Shown here: positions 1 to 9,680 of the stretch, in pieces
Numbering within the stretch: the first letter of the stretch is position 1
Layout of the letters: each line of letters starts with the position of its first letter
From: Oscillospiraceae bacterium
GTDB taxonomy: Bacteria > Bacillota > Clostridia > Oscillospirales > Oscillospiraceae
Length of the DNA: 64,000 nucleotides
NCBI GenBank assembly: GCA_017436035.1
Contig: JAFSDV010000015.1
Location: 27,616 to 91,615, forward strand
Direction: 5' to 3'
Notes under the pieces: generated by a model
The model's input: only the letters and a program-made list of their open reading frames with translations
What the model was told of the DNA's origin: nothing
Database searches by the model: none
Program-made: the position numbers and the translations under genes

Positions 1-3000
1 GAAATATCTACTTTATTAATAACCAAACAAATCTGCAGGTCCTGAAGATCGCAGACCTTGTGCAGGACGTCATGGATGAGCAGGGCGTTCCCAAGGTGGC
101 AGGTCTGATCAACGCACTGCCTGACGCGTCCAAGATCACACTGGACGATGAAGCTGCCGTGCTGAAGGCACGTGCGTCTTATGATGCACTGTCCTCCGTT
201 GCGAAGAAGCTGGTTGACATTACAAGGCTGAAGGCTGCTGAAGTGGTTGTTAAGCCCCTGCGTCAGGCAGCAGATCAAGCGGCTGTTAATGCGGTGCAGG
301 CGAAGATCAATGCGATCGGTACTGTTACACTGGATTCTGAGGCGGCAATTAATGATGCCCGTGATGCATATAATGCACTGAGTGAAGGACAAAAAGCGAA
401 GGTCAACAACTATAAGAAGCTGACAAAGGCGGAATCGGATCTTGCATATGAAAAAATTCCCGCAGAAGAAAAGGCTGTTGCGGCGGAAGTTGTTGCAATG
501 ATCAACAGCATTGGCAAGATCACACTGGATTCCAAGGCGAAGATCGTTGAGGTGCGGAAGGCCTACGATGCACTGTCACCGGCGCAGATGAACCTGGTCA
601 CGAATTTGGAAGTGCTGACTGCTGCGGAAGACCTTTATTATGCAATGGAAGAAAAGGTGCTGAAGACCTATAACTTCAGCTACCAGACTGCATGTACAGA
701 GCTGGGCCTGAAGCTGAACGGTAACAACCTGATGAATACACCTACTTCGGATTCTATTAAGAATTATTACGATCAGGGTATATTCAACTGGCATCTGCAC
801 AGCTATAACAGTTCGCTCAGAGGCGCGCAGTTTGATCCGGAAGGCTTCCTTATGGCCAGATCGATCCCGGGTGACTGGATGGCGTTTGTGATTAACAATC
901 CCGGTCAGGGAACCTACAGACTGACAATGAATCACTTCGCTACCTTCTGCGGCGCTGAAGAGATGAATGTTTATATCATTCCTTACAGCACAAAGGATGT
1001 CGAAGCGGCGCTGACAGAAGAAAATCTCGTAGGTGTGGTTAATTGCTATGACGCAGATAACGTCACGTCCAATATGGATAAGCCTGATAACAGCACGATG
1101 ACCTCCAGCGTTATGGGCACCTGGACTCCCGGTGACGATGCGTTCTATATTGTAGTATATAAGTGCCAAAAGGCAAACCCGGATGCGCTTGCCAATTACG
1201 AGCTGCGTAAGGCAAATGCTTCTGACCGCGGTTCTAATATGTACGTATCTCAGCTGATGATGATGCAGATTGACAGTGAGATCAAGTCTGTTCAGACCGC
1301 TATCGATAACATGGTTTCTGCCGATAAGGTGACCATGAGATCTAAGGCTGACATTCAGGCTGTGCGGGCAAAGTATGATGCACTGGGTACATTCAAGAAG
1401 CCCTATGTGGATATCACAAAATTGGTTGAGGCTGAGAAGGCATATCTGAAGGCTGCAGGTATTTTCAACTTCAGCTATGTAACAGAGTGTAAAGCACTGG
1501 GTCTGACCAGCGGCTCCAACAATCTGCTGAGCTCCGCATTTACCTCCAAGCTGAAGGATTACCGCTCTAAGAGCTATTTCAACTGGGGTGTTGAGAGTGT
1601 AAAGAGTACCTTGACTGAAGCAGTGTTCTCTGAGAACGGTTATTTGAAGCTGAGATCCAAAGAAGGTGACTGGGTAGCGTTTACGATCGATAATCCCGGT
1701 GCCGGTCCTTGGAAGCTGTCTCTGGAATATGTTGCATGCGCAACAGCTGCCGAGGAAATGAAGGTATATATCCTGCCTGCGGGCACTAAGGATATTGAAG
1801 CCGCATTGACAGAGGATCGGCTGATTAGCACGATCAACAGCTACGACGCTAACAATGTTCCGGCTGCAGGTGACGACCCTGCTGCAGGTGCGTATTCCAC
1901 AAAGAATATGGGTTACATAGTAACCGGCAGTGAAAAGGGCTGCATTGTTGTTGTTCAGTGTGCAAAGGCAAATAGCAGCTCCAATGCATATAATTCCAAT
2001 ATGTATATTTCCAAGCTGGTTATGGAGCTGGATGAAAAGGTTAAAACAACGCTGGATGCAATCGATGCTATCGACAGAGTGACACTGGAATCTGAAGCCG
2101 CGATCCGTTCCGCTCGTGCAGCTTACAAGCTTCTGGACAAGGAGCAAAGAACGCTGATCACCAATTTGGATGTGCTTGTTGCTGCTGAAAAGACCCTTGA
2201 AGAGCTGCTGACACAGGAAGACCGTGATGCTGCAAGAGCGGTTGAAACATTGATCAATGCCATTGGTACAGTCACAATGGATTCCCGGATTCCTATCGCT
2301 GTTGCAAGCAAGGCTTTCAGTGCGCTGACTGATGTTCAGGAGCGTTATGTTTCAAATTTGGCAACGCTGCTTCAGGCAGAAATCAAACTGAATGATGTCA
2401 GAATCGAAATTGAGGGCGCGGCTTCGAGAGAAGTTGATGCGCTGATTGATGCCATTGGCAAGGTAACCCTGGAATCCGGTGCGGCAATCAAGGATGCCAG
2501 CTTTGCCTATGATATGCTGACAGATGATCAGAAGAGAATGGTTGAAAAGCACGATGTTCTTCTGGCGGCTAAGGCAGAATACGCAAGCTTGAAGAGTGCG
2601 GCTGACAAGAAAACACCTGCCGCAACAAAGCCTGTTACCTTTGATTTTGATGTGATTGCAAAGAATACGCAGGCAAAGGCTGACGGTCTTGGATCCATGC
2701 TGCCGACGAACACCATTACCCATTCCGGCGCGCAGGAAGGCGTTAAGAAGCTGAAGGAGAATGGCTATATCAATTGGTATTATCACAGCTCCTTGACCAG
2801 TACCAGCTCTACCTCTCCCGGATTCTATGACAAGCGTGGATATGTTTACACAAAATCTACCGCTATCGGAGAGGACTATATCGCGTTCTTCATTGATAAC
2901 CCCGGCAGAGCTGTTTGGGACGTAACAGTTTATAGACCTATGGGTATATACGGTGCATCCGAAATCGGTGTTTATATTCTGCCTCAGGATACCGGTGATA

Positions 3001-3506
3001 TTTCCGCAGCATTGTCTGAGGAAAATCGGATCGGTACGTACAGCAGCTACAAGAAAGGCGGCTTGGCAACACCGGAGCAGACAGATATTACAGGCGAAAA
3101 TGCAACATTCAGATGGACAAATGAGAGTGGCATGGATGAAAGCCTTATTCTTGTAGTGCGAGTAGACGGTGCGGAAAGCAGCGGTAGTGCACGGCTCTAT
3201 CTGTCCCGGATCGAATTGAACCCCACTGTTGACACTGTGATTTGGCTGATTGACAGCATTGGAACAGTAACTGCTGACTCCAAGGCAGAGATCGAAAATG
3301 TACGCGCTGCTTATGATGCACTTACTGAGGACCAAAAGGAACAGGTCACAAACTATAAGGTGCTGACAAAGGCAGAAAAGGCTCTGGATAAGGCACTGAA
3401 TGGTGCGTCTGCTGGAGGCACTGTGATTACAGTCGTTGCTATTGTAGCAATCATTGCGGTGGCAGCGGGTGCAATCGTTGTGATTCTGAAGAAGAAAAAG
3501 AAGTAA
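1..3506 (+). CDS. Secreted membrane-anchored repeat protein (5' end outside window)
   Basis: Partial gene. The frame (first full codon at base 3) is open to the left edge, so the GTG at base 60 is probably not the start. The first visible residues (YFINNQTNLQVLKIA) match the end of the beta-propeller in the paralogue at 3659-6310 (YYIENKTDLKVLKIA), so the missing part is probably a signal peptide plus propeller. Visible: eight helical repeats of about 55 residues (pattern LIxxIGxVTLdS...AYdaLtxxQ...V...LxxAE) interrupted by three mutually similar modules of about 190-205 residues (nt ~660-1265, ~1460-2035, ~2635-3222) sharing a DWxAFxIDNPG-like strand, a VYI(I/L)P strand and an AAL(T/S)E(E/D) stretch. 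It ends in a Val/Ala/Ile-rich transmembrane helix (nt ~3415-3490) and a KKKKK tail. Cell-surface location is inferred; function unknown. Confidence 0.85.
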   Translation, partial: NIYFINNQTNLQVLKIADLVQDVMDEQGVPKVAGLINALPDASKITLDDEAAVLKARASYDALSSVAKKLVDITRLKAAEVVVKPLRQAADQAAVNAVQAKINAIGTVTLDSEAAINDARDAYNALSEGQKAKVNNYKKLTKAESDLAYEKIPAEEKAVAAEVVAMINSIGKITLDSKAKIVEVRKAYDALSPAQMNLVTNLEVLTAAEDLYYAMEEKVLKTYNFSYQTACTELGLKLNGNNLMNTPTSDSIKNYYDQGIFNWHLHSYNSSLRGAQFDPEGFLMARSIPGDWMAFVINNPGQGTYRLTMNHFATFCGAEEMNVYIIPYSTKDVEAALTEENLVGVVNCYDADNVTSNMDKPDNSTMTSSVMGTWTPGDDAFYIVVYKCQKANPDALANYELRKANASDRGSNMYVSQLMMMQIDSEIKSVQTAIDNMVSADKVTMRSKADIQAVRAKYDALGTFKKPYVDITKLVEAEKAYLKAAGIFNFSYVTECKALGLTSGSNNLLSSAFTSKLKDYRSKSYFNWGVESVKSTLTEAVFSENGYLKLRSKEGDWVAFTIDNPGAGPWKLSLEYVACATAAEEMKVYILPAGTKDIEAALTEDRLISTINSYDANNVPAAGDDPAAGAYSTKNMGYIVTGSEKGCIVVVQCAKANSSSNAYNSNMYISKLVMELDEKVKTTLDAIDAIDRVTLESEAAIRSARAAYKLLDKEQRTLITNLDVLVAAEKTLEELLTQEDRDAARAVETLINAIGTVTMDSRIPIAVASKAFSALTDVQERYVSNLATLLQAEIKLNDVRIEIEGAASREVDALIDAIGKVTLESGAAIKDASFAYDMLTDDQKRMVEKHDVLLAAKAEYASLKSAADKKTPAATKPVTFDFDVIAKNTQAKADGLGSMLPTNTITHSGAQEGVKKLKENGYINWYYHSSLTSTSSTSPGFYDKRGYVYTKSTAIGEDYIAFFIDNPGRAVWDVTVYRPMGIYGASEIGVYILPQDTGDISAALSEENRIGTYSSYKKGGLATPEQTDITGENATFRWTNESGMDESLILVVRVDGAESSGSARLYLSRIELNPTVDTVIWLIDSIGTVTADSKAEIENVRAAYDALTEDQKEQVTNYKVLTKAEKALDKALNGASAGGTVITVVAIVAIIAVAAGAIVVILKKKKK

Positions 3507-3533
3507 CGTTCAAATCAAGTAACATCGTTAAAA

Positions 3534-3573
3534 GATGCAGCAGAGTGGAACGCTCTGCTGCATCGATTTTTTT
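3534..3573 (+). terminator. Rho-independent terminator of the first repeat-protein gene
   Basis: Perfect 12-bp stem GATGCAGCAGAG (3534-3545) with CTCTGCTGCATC (3553-3564), 7-nt loop, followed by GATTTTTTT. It separates the two paralogous surface genes. Confidence 0.93.
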
Positions 3574-3591
3574 GTAAAGGAGTATTTTGTG

Positions 3592-3620
3592 TTGATTTTC
3601 ACAATTATATATAGTATGAT
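3592..3620 (+). promoter_or_regulatory. Sigma-A type promoter for the propeller protein gene
   Basis: TTGATT (3592-3597), 17-nt spacer, TATGAT (3615-3620). A GAGGAGGG ribosome site at 3645-3652 leads to the ATG at 3659, so each paralogue is its own transcription unit. Confidence 0.7.
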
Positions 3621-3658
3621 ATTTTAACTTTAATTATAAAATACGAGGAGGGACAACT

Positions 3659-6310
3659 ATGGACAGAAAAAAACGTCTGTGGGCACTCATGCTTGTAATC
3701 TTATTGATATGTTCAGTAATTGTACCTGTTGTTTACGGTGACGGAGAAGATGTGGCGCAAAGCCAAACATCCGCGATCCCTGTTGCTCCTGAAATAGCTT
3801 GTCAAGATATGATACAAACCGTAAGATGTGAGATTGCGGCTACGGATGAGGTTAACGGTCAGGATTATTTGTATCTGCTCTTTAAGGGCAATATTATGCT
3901 GGTTTACAATCTGGATACCGGTGAACTGATTGACAAAAGGACAGATGTTTTTACTACACCAGTTGATATTTATATTGATGAGAATAACATTGTGTGGGTA
4001 TGCGGCTCGACTAGAAAGCTCTATCGTTATGATCCCAGGACAAAAGAAGGAACTTCCATCTCTATTCAGTCAGCACTGTTTCCGGTTACTACCAACTGGA
4101 GCGTGTATGGAATTTCCGGGGATGGGAAGGGGAACCTGTACTTTGGTACTTACGACACCACCTATCTTGGAAAGTATGATACAAAAACAGGTGCGTTTTC
4201 CCGGCTTGGCGGTCAGCTGAGCACCGGTGCGACTAAGGATCCGGATGGGATATATTCCGGTAAAGGCGGCATCTTTCTAAAAGACGGATATGCGTATCTT
4301 ACAATAAATGGAAATAAAAACGGTGACAGTCATTATTCTCATGAAATCATTAAATTTGATTTGGAAAATGAGATGATTGTGGATTATATTGACTACAGCC
4401 ACCTGATGTCCAGCAGCAAAAAGATGCCTGATTATATGACGCTTATAGGTGGGAAATACCTGATTGGCAGCACTGATGAGGCAACTACAGGTACGGTGAT
4501 CGTGGATATTAGCGGCGAGAAGATGAAACTCGTAAAGCTAGAGGGTCTGACTGGAATTAAAGGCGCTGTTTCGGACGAGATTGATGGCAATGTTTACTTT
4601 ATGAGTCAGGGGAATAAAGGCCTGATGTATATGAATATTGCTACCGGAAAGGTTTGCTCTGCAGGAATTGCCAATAATGATATACTGGCATGCAGACATG
4701 GCGGTGCAGTAACGATTGACGGTGTGCCTGGTAAATCTCTTTTGACATTTAAAAGCGCTTCTGGGTCAGATACAGTTGATATCAGCTTCTATCATGTTGC
4801 TACCGGAAAAAGTGAAACAATAAGGGATTATACCAAAGGTGTTGGTTCGGCTAATCAGCTTCGTTCCATTGCGCTGTCTGAGGATGGAAAAATTATTTAT
4901 GTAGGTGCATACGGTACACCGAAGGTGTCTGGATACGACATTATTACAGGTGAAAAGGTCCATGAATTCTACACCACGGGCCAGAACGACAGCTTGCTTT
5001 GGTATGATGGCTACCTGTATACAGGAATCTATTCCTATTGCTCTATTGGTCAGTATATCCCTGAAACCGGAGCGGGAAGAGTTCTGAGCAGAATATACAA
5101 AACCGGCTTCTTTCAGAACCGCGTCCATGCTATTGCGGCAGGTGACGGAATGGTATTTGTAGGGACAGTGCCCGGAGCAGGTCGTTTGGGCGGATCGCTG
5201 ATGTGGTATAATATCGAGGAAAAAAGGATCTATGTTACGGTTGGACCGGAAAAAACAGATGTATATTATACATACGCCGGAAATTTGAAGACAAAAGACT
5301 GGTACAGTGCCGTTACCGGTGCATTAGCCGACAGTATTCTGGATGTAAATAACGACGGCGCAGTTGATAATGATGACGGTTTTATGATCGTTGATGGCGT
5401 CCAAGTGCCTGTATATACCGGTGTGATCGAAAATCAGAGCATTAATAACCTGATTTATAAGGATGGTTATCTCATCGGAAGTACCACCCGCTACGGTGGA
5501 TCCGGCTCTACTCCGGAGAATGCCAATGCAGTTCTTTTTGTTTATAATGTGGAGACTATGGAGCTGCTCACAACATGCGATGTAACGGAGTTTATCAGCG
5601 GTCTGACCACACCTGTAAATTTTATTGATGCTATAGCAGAGGATCCGGAGATTGAGGGGAAATTTTGGGGCATTGTATCCGATACCTTGTTCTCTTTTAA
5701 TGTAGACCTGCAGGAGCAGATGATCTCTCAGGTTCAAGAAGAGTTGTCCTTTGGAAAGTCAGCTTATACACATGGCGGCAACAACTGGGACAGCCGGGAT
5801 ATTCTGTTCGACGGTGATTTTATGTATGCGGTTTTTGGTCAGAACGGCACATATATGATCGACCGGAACAATGTGCAGAATTATGTGAAGCTGTCTAGTG
5901 CAGTACCGAAGCAGATGGTGCAAGCGGCAGACGGGAATCTTTATTATATTGAAAACAAGACGGATTTGAAGGTTTTGAAGATTGCGCAGGCTGCTCAGCA
6001 AATTATGGACGATAATGCGCTTTCCAAAGCAATGGCAATGATCGCCGCACTGCCTGATAAGAACGCTATTACGCTATCTGATGAAGCTGCTGTGCTTATG
6101 GCTCGCGAAGCTTACGATAAATTGCCGGATAAAACGAAGCTGCAGATTTCTAATTATAATAAGCTGACAGAAGCAGAAGATGCTTTTGAAAGATTGCGGA
6201 ACGAGGCGCAGTTAAAAAAGATTCTGATTCCTGTAGGTATTGTAGTAGTGGTAGCTGCCGCTGCGGTCGTGGCTGTTGTAGTTCTGAAGAAGAAAAAGAA
6301 GCAAAGCTAA
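3659..6310 (+). CDS. Secreted beta-propeller protein with C-terminal helical repeat and membrane anchor
   Basis: 883 residues. Signal peptide ~1-27 (KKR, hydrophobic core, cleavage near VVYG), then a long region of propeller-like blades with recurring strand-turn units such as GNLYFGTYD...GKYDTKTG and GKIIYVGAYG...GYDIITGE, to about residue 780. One helical repeat of the kind found eight times in the upstream gene follows (~786-850), then a Val/Ala-rich transmembrane helix and a KKKKKQS tail. A dockerin/EF-hand-like calcium loop, DVNNDGAVDNDDG, lies at residues 562-574 inside the propeller region. It has its own promoter and terminator. The shared C-terminal design indicates duplication with the upstream gene. 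Probably displayed on the outer face of the membrane; ligand unknown. Confidence 0.85.
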   Translation: MDRKKRLWALMLVILLICSVIVPVVYGDGEDVAQSQTSAIPVAPEIACQDMIQTVRCEIAATDEVNGQDYLYLLFKGNIMLVYNLDTGELIDKRTDVFTTPVDIYIDENNIVWVCGSTRKLYRYDPRTKEGTSISIQSALFPVTTNWSVYGISGDGKGNLYFGTYDTTYLGKYDTKTGAFSRLGGQLSTGATKDPDGIYSGKGGIFLKDGYAYLTINGNKNGDSHYSHEIIKFDLENEMIVDYIDYSHLMSSSKKMPDYMTLIGGKYLIGSTDEATTGTVIVDISGEKMKLVKLEGLTGIKGAVSDEIDGNVYFMSQGNKGLMYMNIATGKVCSAGIANNDILACRHGGAVTIDGVPGKSLLTFKSASGSDTVDISFYHVATGKSETIRDYTKGVGSANQLRSIALSEDGKIIYVGAYGTPKVSGYDIITGEKVHEFYTTGQNDSLLWYDGYLYTGIYSYCSIGQYIPETGAGRVLSRIYKTGFFQNRVHAIAAGDGMVFVGTVPGAGRLGGSLMWYNIEEKRIYVTVGPEKTDVYYTYAGNLKTKDWYSAVTGALADSILDVNNDGAVDNDDGFMIVDGVQVPVYTGVIENQSINNLIYKDGYLIGSTTRYGGSGSTPENANAVLFVYNVETMELLTTCDVTEFISGLTTPVNFIDAIAEDPEIEGKFWGIVSDTLFSFNVDLQEQMISQVQEELSFGKSAYTHGGNNWDSRDILFDGDFMYAVFGQNGTYMIDRNNVQNYVKLSSAVPKQMVQAADGNLYYIENKTDLKVLKIAQAAQQIMDDNALSKAMAMIAALPDKNAITLSDEAAVLMAREAYDKLPDKTKLQISNYNKLTEAEDAFERLRNEAQLKKILIPVGIVVVVAAAAVVAVVVLKKKKKQS

Positions 6311-6330
6311 GACCTTTAACTGATGTAAAG

Positions 6331-6367
6331 GCACAGCAGGGCGTTTGCCCTGCTGTGCTTATTTTTT
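6331..6367 (+). terminator. Rho-independent terminator of the propeller gene
   Basis: Perfect 12-bp stem GCACAGCAGGGC / GCCCTGCTGTGC with loop GTTT, followed by TTATTTTTT. Confidence 0.95.
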
Positions 6368-6469
6368 GCGCTGTAATGAACGGAAGCCTATGTAAAAACA
6401 AAACAAACGCATTGTATAATATAATAAGAAGTTGATTTGGATTTGTTGTCGAAAATGGTGAGAAATTTC

Positions 6470-6498
6470 GTGACAATCTCTGAACTTTGTGTTATCTT
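6470..6498 (+). promoter_or_regulatory. Candidate promoter for the LtaS-like gene
   Basis: GTGACA (6470-6475), 17-nt spacer, TATCTT (6493-6498), about 60 nt upstream of the ATG at 6562. Moderate match to consensus. Confidence 0.45.
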
Positions 6499-6561
6499 AT
6501 AAGTAAAGATCGTATGAAGAGCCAATGCGCAGGCGGTTTTACTGTTTTTGATTGAAAGGCG

Positions 6562-8691
6562 ATGCGAATTTTGAAAGGAAGAGTCAGAACAGAACAAGAG
6601 CAAGCTGCTTTTGGGAAACGCTTTTGTAAATATATATTGCAAATGCTGTTCTATTGCTGTGCGTTTTTATACTGGGAACTGTTATTACGGGCATTTGATC
6701 AGGACAGTGTCTTTTTGACGGCTGCGTTGCCGCGAATTGTTCTGTTTTCTTTGGCTGCAGGAACGGCGGTATTTGTATTACTGGAGCTGATCCCCTGGTC
6801 TAAGCTGAGCCGTACAGCTGGCGGTCTGTTGCTTCTGTCAGGTTCGGTTTACATCTGCACGGAATACTGCTGCAAATCCTTTTTTGGAAACTATTTTGCC
6901 GTTGGCTATATGGGACAGATGGCAGAAGGCGTTGTAGGGGATTTTGGCGGGACTATGGTCGAGGTAATCAAAAACGCTATTCCGTTTATCCTGCTGGCAC
7001 TGATTCCGTTTATTGCTTATATGCTCATCCGCACCCGCTTTTTCAGAAGAGCGCTGAACATGGGAAAATGCCGGCTGATTGGCATGCTTCTGTTTGTGCT
7101 TTTTCAACTTCTTGGAAGCGCGTTGTCTGTCGGTGGCAGCAGCCGGAATTTGTATACCTATGATTTTCAAACCAACACTGCCATCGGCGAATTTGGTGCG
7201 TTTACATCTTTGCGGCTAGAGCTGCAGTATGCTGTTTTCGGTATGCCTGAACCGCCGCTGATTCAAATTGAGATTCCCACGGATGAAACGCCGGAGACCA
7301 CCGGTGATGATCTGCAAAACTCAGAGTCTACCGATGGGGTGGGAGATCTTGATACACCGGAAGTGGTTTACGATTATAATAAGCTGCCTATTGATTTTGA
7401 AAAGCTTAAGCAAAATGCTGACAGCAGCACCCTGCAGGCCATGCATACCTATTTTGGAAGTCTTGAGGCTTCCCGGCAGAATCAATACACCGGTCTGTTT
7501 GAGGGAAAGAATCTGATCTTGATTACAGCGGAGGCGTTTTGTCCTTATTTGATCAGTCAGGAGCTGACGCCGACCCTCTATAAGCTTTCCACTGAATCAT
7601 TTGTGTTCACCAATTACTATCAACCCGACTGGCATCAGTCTACAGCCGGCGGTGAATTTGCCGTGTTGACCGGCTTGATTCCTACCTGGCAGGGAAGCAA
7701 TGTGGCGTTGAAGGCCAGCGCAGGCGTTGCAATGCCCTATACACTGGGCTGGGCATTCCGGGGACTGGGCTATGCGACACCCGCATACCATAACAATAGC
7801 TACACCTACTATGACCGGCACAAGACCCATCCGAACTTTGGCTATGATTATACAGCGATCGGTAACGGCTTGGTACTGGAAACGAAAAACTGGCCCAATT
7901 CAGATTTTGAAATGATGAAGGCGACGGTGTCCGGTTATATTGAAGACTATTTGAAGACCGGAAAAAACTTCCATACCTATTATATGACGGTCAGCGGACA
8001 CGCCAATTACAACTGGATGGGCAACCTGATGGCGCTGAGAAACAAAGAGACGGCGCAGGCGGCTTACCCCAACAGCTCCGAAGCAGTGCAGGCATATATT
8101 GCCTGCAACCTGGAGCTGGAGTATGCCATGGCGTACCTGCTGGAGCAGCTGGAGGCTGCGGGAATCGCGGACGATACAGTTATTGCACTAACAACAGACC
8201 ATTATCCTTACGGTTTGATTGAAAACGGAAAGGATTATTATGTAGAACTGTCCGGCGTTCAGGATACAGTGAATAATATCTCCCGCTACAAAAATTCGTT
8301 GATTATTTGGTGCGGCGCAATGGAAGAGCCGATCGTTGTAGACACACCCTGTTCCTCAATCGATATCGTACCCACGCTGAGTAACCTCTTTGGCATTTCC
8401 TACGATTCCAGACTGTATTCCGGACGGGATGTGTTTGCACAGAATGATGAACCGGACCGGGTGTCCACCAGTATGCCGTTGGTTGTGCTGCCAATTGGGA
8501 ATAGTTATAGCTGGATCACTGAAGCAGGGTCCTATGATGCATATACCGGAATCTTTACACCCAATGAAGGTATGCAGGTTAGCCAGAACTATGTCAGCAC
8601 AGTATCCCAGCTGGTGAGTGCGAAATTCACTTATGCCAAGCAGGTTTTGCAGCAGGATTATTACAGTATCATTCAAAAAGAATTGAAATAA
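6562..8691 (+). CDS. LtaS-like membrane phosphoglycerol transferase / sulfatase-family protein
   Basis: 709 residues with five predicted transmembrane helices in the first ~210, a linker, then an extracellular alkaline-phosphatase-superfamily domain, the plan of lipoteichoic acid synthases. Matching landmarks: metal-binding Glu324 in ITAEAFC, the nucleophile Thr361 in STAGGEF (cf. LtaS KTSDAEF), and Asp546-His547 in TTDHYPYG. In LtaS the reaction is transfer of glycerol phosphate from phosphatidylglycerol to a growing polymer or glycolipid; the real acceptor here is unknown and could be a capsule or exopolysaccharide. GAAAGG lies very close to the ATG at 6562, so a start slightly downstream (TTG around 6569) cannot be excluded. 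Single gene next to the two surface proteins. Confidence 0.85.
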   Translation: MRILKGRVRTEQEQAAFGKRFCKYILQMLFYCCAFLYWELLLRAFDQDSVFLTAALPRIVLFSLAAGTAVFVLLELIPWSKLSRTAGGLLLLSGSVYICTEYCCKSFFGNYFAVGYMGQMAEGVVGDFGGTMVEVIKNAIPFILLALIPFIAYMLIRTRFFRRALNMGKCRLIGMLLFVLFQLLGSALSVGGSSRNLYTYDFQTNTAIGEFGAFTSLRLELQYAVFGMPEPPLIQIEIPTDETPETTGDDLQNSESTDGVGDLDTPEVVYDYNKLPIDFEKLKQNADSSTLQAMHTYFGSLEASRQNQYTGLFEGKNLILITAEAFCPYLISQELTPTLYKLSTESFVFTNYYQPDWHQSTAGGEFAVLTGLIPTWQGSNVALKASAGVAMPYTLGWAFRGLGYATPAYHNNSYTYYDRHKTHPNFGYDYTAIGNGLVLETKNWPNSDFEMMKATVSGYIEDYLKTGKNFHTYYMTVSGHANYNWMGNLMALRNKETAQAAYPNSSEAVQAYIACNLELEYAMAYLLEQLEAAGIADDTVIALTTDHYPYGLIENGKDYYVELSGVQDTVNNISRYKNSLIIWCGAMEEPIVVDTPCSSIDIVPTLSNLFGISYDSRLYSGRDVFAQNDEPDRVSTSMPLVVLPIGNSYSWITEAGSYDAYTGIFTPNEGMQVSQNYVSTVSQLVSAKFTYAKQVLQQDYYSIIQKELK

Positions 8692-8741
8692 ATTGAAAGT
8701 TGTCGTTTTTTGAATATTCGGGTACAATATAGCGTTTTGTA

Positions 8742-8770
8742 TTGACACAGAAGAGATAATGTGATATTTT
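8742..8770 (+). promoter_or_regulatory. Promoter of the sugar-catabolic cluster
   Basis: Consensus TTGACA (8742-8747), 17-nt spacer, TATTTT (8765-8770), with a second TATAAT-like box at 8771-8776. The AT-rich leader to 8863 is where a ROK-type operator could lie, but I see no clear palindrome. Confidence 0.6.
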
Positions 8771-8863
8771 TATAATAAATAAGTCTAGTTAATTAATTGC
8801 TGTAATATACTGATTTTACAATCAGTAAAATAAATATTATTATTCTTTATGGAGGGTTTGACT

Positions 8864-9640
8864 ATGTTTGATGTAAAGAAAAGCCTGCAGATCCATTCGG
8901 TCAGAGAGGCATTTGAAGAGAATCCGGCAGAAGCGCTGAAGCGCGTAAAGGCTATGGGTTATGAAGGTGTGGAGCTCAATTATCCTGCAATGAAGAAAGC
9001 CGGAAGACCGGCAGCATTGTATGCCGAGGCTTTGAAGGATGCCGGTTTGAAGTGCTTCAGCTTTATGATCTCTTTGGAGCATGTTGAAACAGACGGATTG
9101 GATTATATTATCGAATACGCAAAGACTTTGGGTACTGAGACCATGGTGATCGGTGCAGTGAATTTTAGACAGCTGAAAGAAGAGCCCGGCTATGCCCAGA
9201 AAGCGCTTGAGCTGATCAAGATGGCTGCTGAAGCCTTTGAGAAGGCAGGCTTCGTAACCGGCTATCATAACCATGACAGCGATCAGTATGTAGTTGACGG
9301 TGAGAAGACCTTCCTGGAGTACTTGATGAGCAATACACCGAACTCCTTTGTGATGATGCTCGATACCGGCAATATGCTGGCAGGCGGCGGCGATCCTATT
9401 GCAATGGTAAAGAAATTCCCCGGACGTTCTCCTATCGTGCACATTAAGGGATACGGTCAGGCTGAGGGCTACACGACTCCGGTGTGGGATTCTGAGATCG
9501 ATTGGAAGGAAATGATCAAGACTGCCGTAGAGCTGGGCGGAACAAAGATCATGAGTATTGAATTTGGCAAGCGTGGCGATTACGAACCCTTTGATCGGGC
9601 GGAGAAGTCCTTTGTTTGGCTGAGTGAGCAGCTGCAGTAA
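8864..9640 (+). CDS. Sugar phosphate isomerase/epimerase family TIM-barrel enzyme
   Basis: 258 residues starting at the ATG at 8864 (MFDVKKSLQ). An in-frame ATG at 8849 is rejected because the GGAGGG ribosome site (8851-8856) lies inside that extension. AP-endonuclease-2-like TIM barrel with the family's metal-site signatures: YHNHD in mid-protein, MLDTGN, VHIKGYG and a late IEFGKRGD Glu. Members isomerise or epimerise sugars, or perform elimination on keto-sugars; the substrate cannot be read from sequence. First gene of the cluster, 40 nt ahead of a second, only distantly related barrel. Confidence 0.8.
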   Translation: MFDVKKSLQIHSVREAFEENPAEALKRVKAMGYEGVELNYPAMKKAGRPAALYAEALKDAGLKCFSFMISLEHVETDGLDYIIEYAKTLGTETMVIGAVNFRQLKEEPGYAQKALELIKMAAEAFEKAGFVTGYHNHDSDQYVVDGEKTFLEYLMSNTPNSFVMMLDTGNMLAGGGDPIAMVKKFPGRSPIVHIKGYGQAEGYTTPVWDSEIDWKEMIKTAVELGGTKIMSIEFGKRGDYEPFDRAEKSFVWLSEQLQ

Positions 9641-9680
9641 TATTTTATAAATTAAAATAATTTTTGAGAGGGACATTGAA

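Noticed and set aside
576-2147. 523-codon open frame on the minus strand inside the first surface gene
   Set aside because: Low-quality Cys/His/Ile-rich translation antisense to a repetitive gene with clear domains; no ribosome site; a by-product of codon bias.
660-3222. Intragenic module repeats as recombination-prone DNA repeats
   Set aside because: Similarity is at protein level; nucleotide identity between modules looks too low for slippage or gene conversion.
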